From Burkholderiales bacterium (GTDB lineage Bacteria > Pseudomonadota > Gammaproteobacteria > Burkholderiales > Burkholderiaceae_C), in the NCBI GenBank assembly GCA_025354615.1, contig JANXMO010000179.1:1-8068 (forward strand): a stretch of DNA of 8,068 bases, in the 5' to 3' direction. Below, piece by piece: positions 7,783 through 8,068 of this stretch. The notes under the pieces were generated by a model. It was not told the origin of the DNA. It worked only from the letters and a program-made list of their open reading frames with translations, and made no database searches. The position numbers were made by a program, and so were the translations under genes. Position 1 is the stretch's first letter. Every line of letters begins with the position of its first letter.

Positions 7783-8043
7783 ATGCCCCATGTGAAGCTC
7801 TACACCACCCAGACCTGCCCGTTTTGTTTGCGCGCCAAAGCGTTGTTGAAGCAGCACGGCGTTGAAGATTTTGAAGAAGTCCGGGTTGATTTGAACCCGG
7901 CCGAACGCGGCACGATGACGCGCCTGACGGGCCAGCGCACCGTGCCACAGATTTTTATTGGCGGCACGCACGTGGGCGGGTGCGACGACTTGTTGCAGCT
8001 TGATCGCGAAGGCGCCCTGGGCCCGCTGCTGCGCGCGGCCTGA
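7783..8043 (+). CDS. grxC: Glutaredoxin 3 (GrxC type)
   Basis: This 86-residue dithiol glutaredoxin reduces disulfides and glutathione mixed disulfides in the cytoplasm using glutathione. The active site is CPFC (Cys12-Cys15), following the first strand VKLYTTQ. Further family marks are TVPQIFIGG with cis-Pro55 (TVP, 53-55) and GGCDDL (65-70), which bind glutathione. Length matches E. coli Grx3 (about 83), although the E. coli motif is CPYC. An additional cysteine, Cys67, sits in the GGCDDL motif. A strong AAGGAG (7769-7774) lies eight bases before the ATG. The gene follows the rhodanese gene by 24 bp and probably shares its promoter. In related betaproteobacteria secB commonly follows grxC, but the window ends 25 bp after the stop, so this cannot be seen here. 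Confidence 0.95.
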   Translation: MPHVKLYTTQTCPFCLRAKALLKQHGVEDFEEVRVDLNPAERGTMTRLTGQRTVPQIFIGGTHVGGCDDLLQLDREGALGPLLRAA

Positions 8044-8068
8044 AGCGCTTCCCGGATTTATTTGCCAG

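Noticed and set aside
8042..8051. Perfect 10-bp palindrome GAAGCGCTTC at the grxC stop
   Set aside because: It has no loop and no T run, so it is not a terminator, and palindromes of this size are common in GC-rich DNA.

Overview
The window is about 8.07 kb of GC-rich DNA with densely packed genes and no RNA genes, insertion sequences, phage genes or CRISPR arrays that I can see. The protein set (PrsK/PrsR/PrsT, an RlpA with SPOR domain, a GpmA ending in the betaproteobacterial style up to its last strand, and a rhodanese-grxC pair) suggests a betaproteobacterium, probably Burkholderiales and perhaps Comamonadaceae. That placement is inference from protein character, not from a database match.

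Left part (1-6537, all + strand): the 3' end of a PEP-CTERM/exosortase-associated locus. It starts inside prsK (sensor histidine kinase, N-terminal membrane part outside the window). prsK overlaps prsR by the ATGA arrangement; prsR encodes a sigma-54-dependent response regulator with every key motif intact. After 37 bp comes prsT, a 922-residue TPR-rich lipoprotein. After a further 17 bp comes rlpA, an outer-membrane-type lipoprotein with a double-psi beta-barrel lytic transglycosylase domain and a SPOR domain. PrsK and PrsR would form a two-component pair acting on sigma-54 promoters of PEP-CTERM protein genes elsewhere in the genome. PrsT is thought to serve the same export/EPS system in the envelope. 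The rlpA product acts on septal peptidoglycan and may simply be co-transcribed.

Right part (6564-8043): gpmA on the - strand runs convergently towards rlpA with only 26 bp between stop codons. It encodes 2,3-bisphosphoglycerate-dependent phosphoglycerate mutase and seems to lack the usual C-terminal tail. Divergent from it, across an 82-bp promoter region with a perfect TATAAT, lies a small operon: a membrane-anchored single-domain rhodanese (GTG start) and grxC (glutaredoxin 3 type, CPFC active site). The window ends 25 bp after grxC.

I see no convincing undescribed system. The points most worth a second look are the shortened GpmA C terminus, the rlpA gene attached to the prs cluster with an 11-bp direct repeat at its start, and the weakly marked prsT start.
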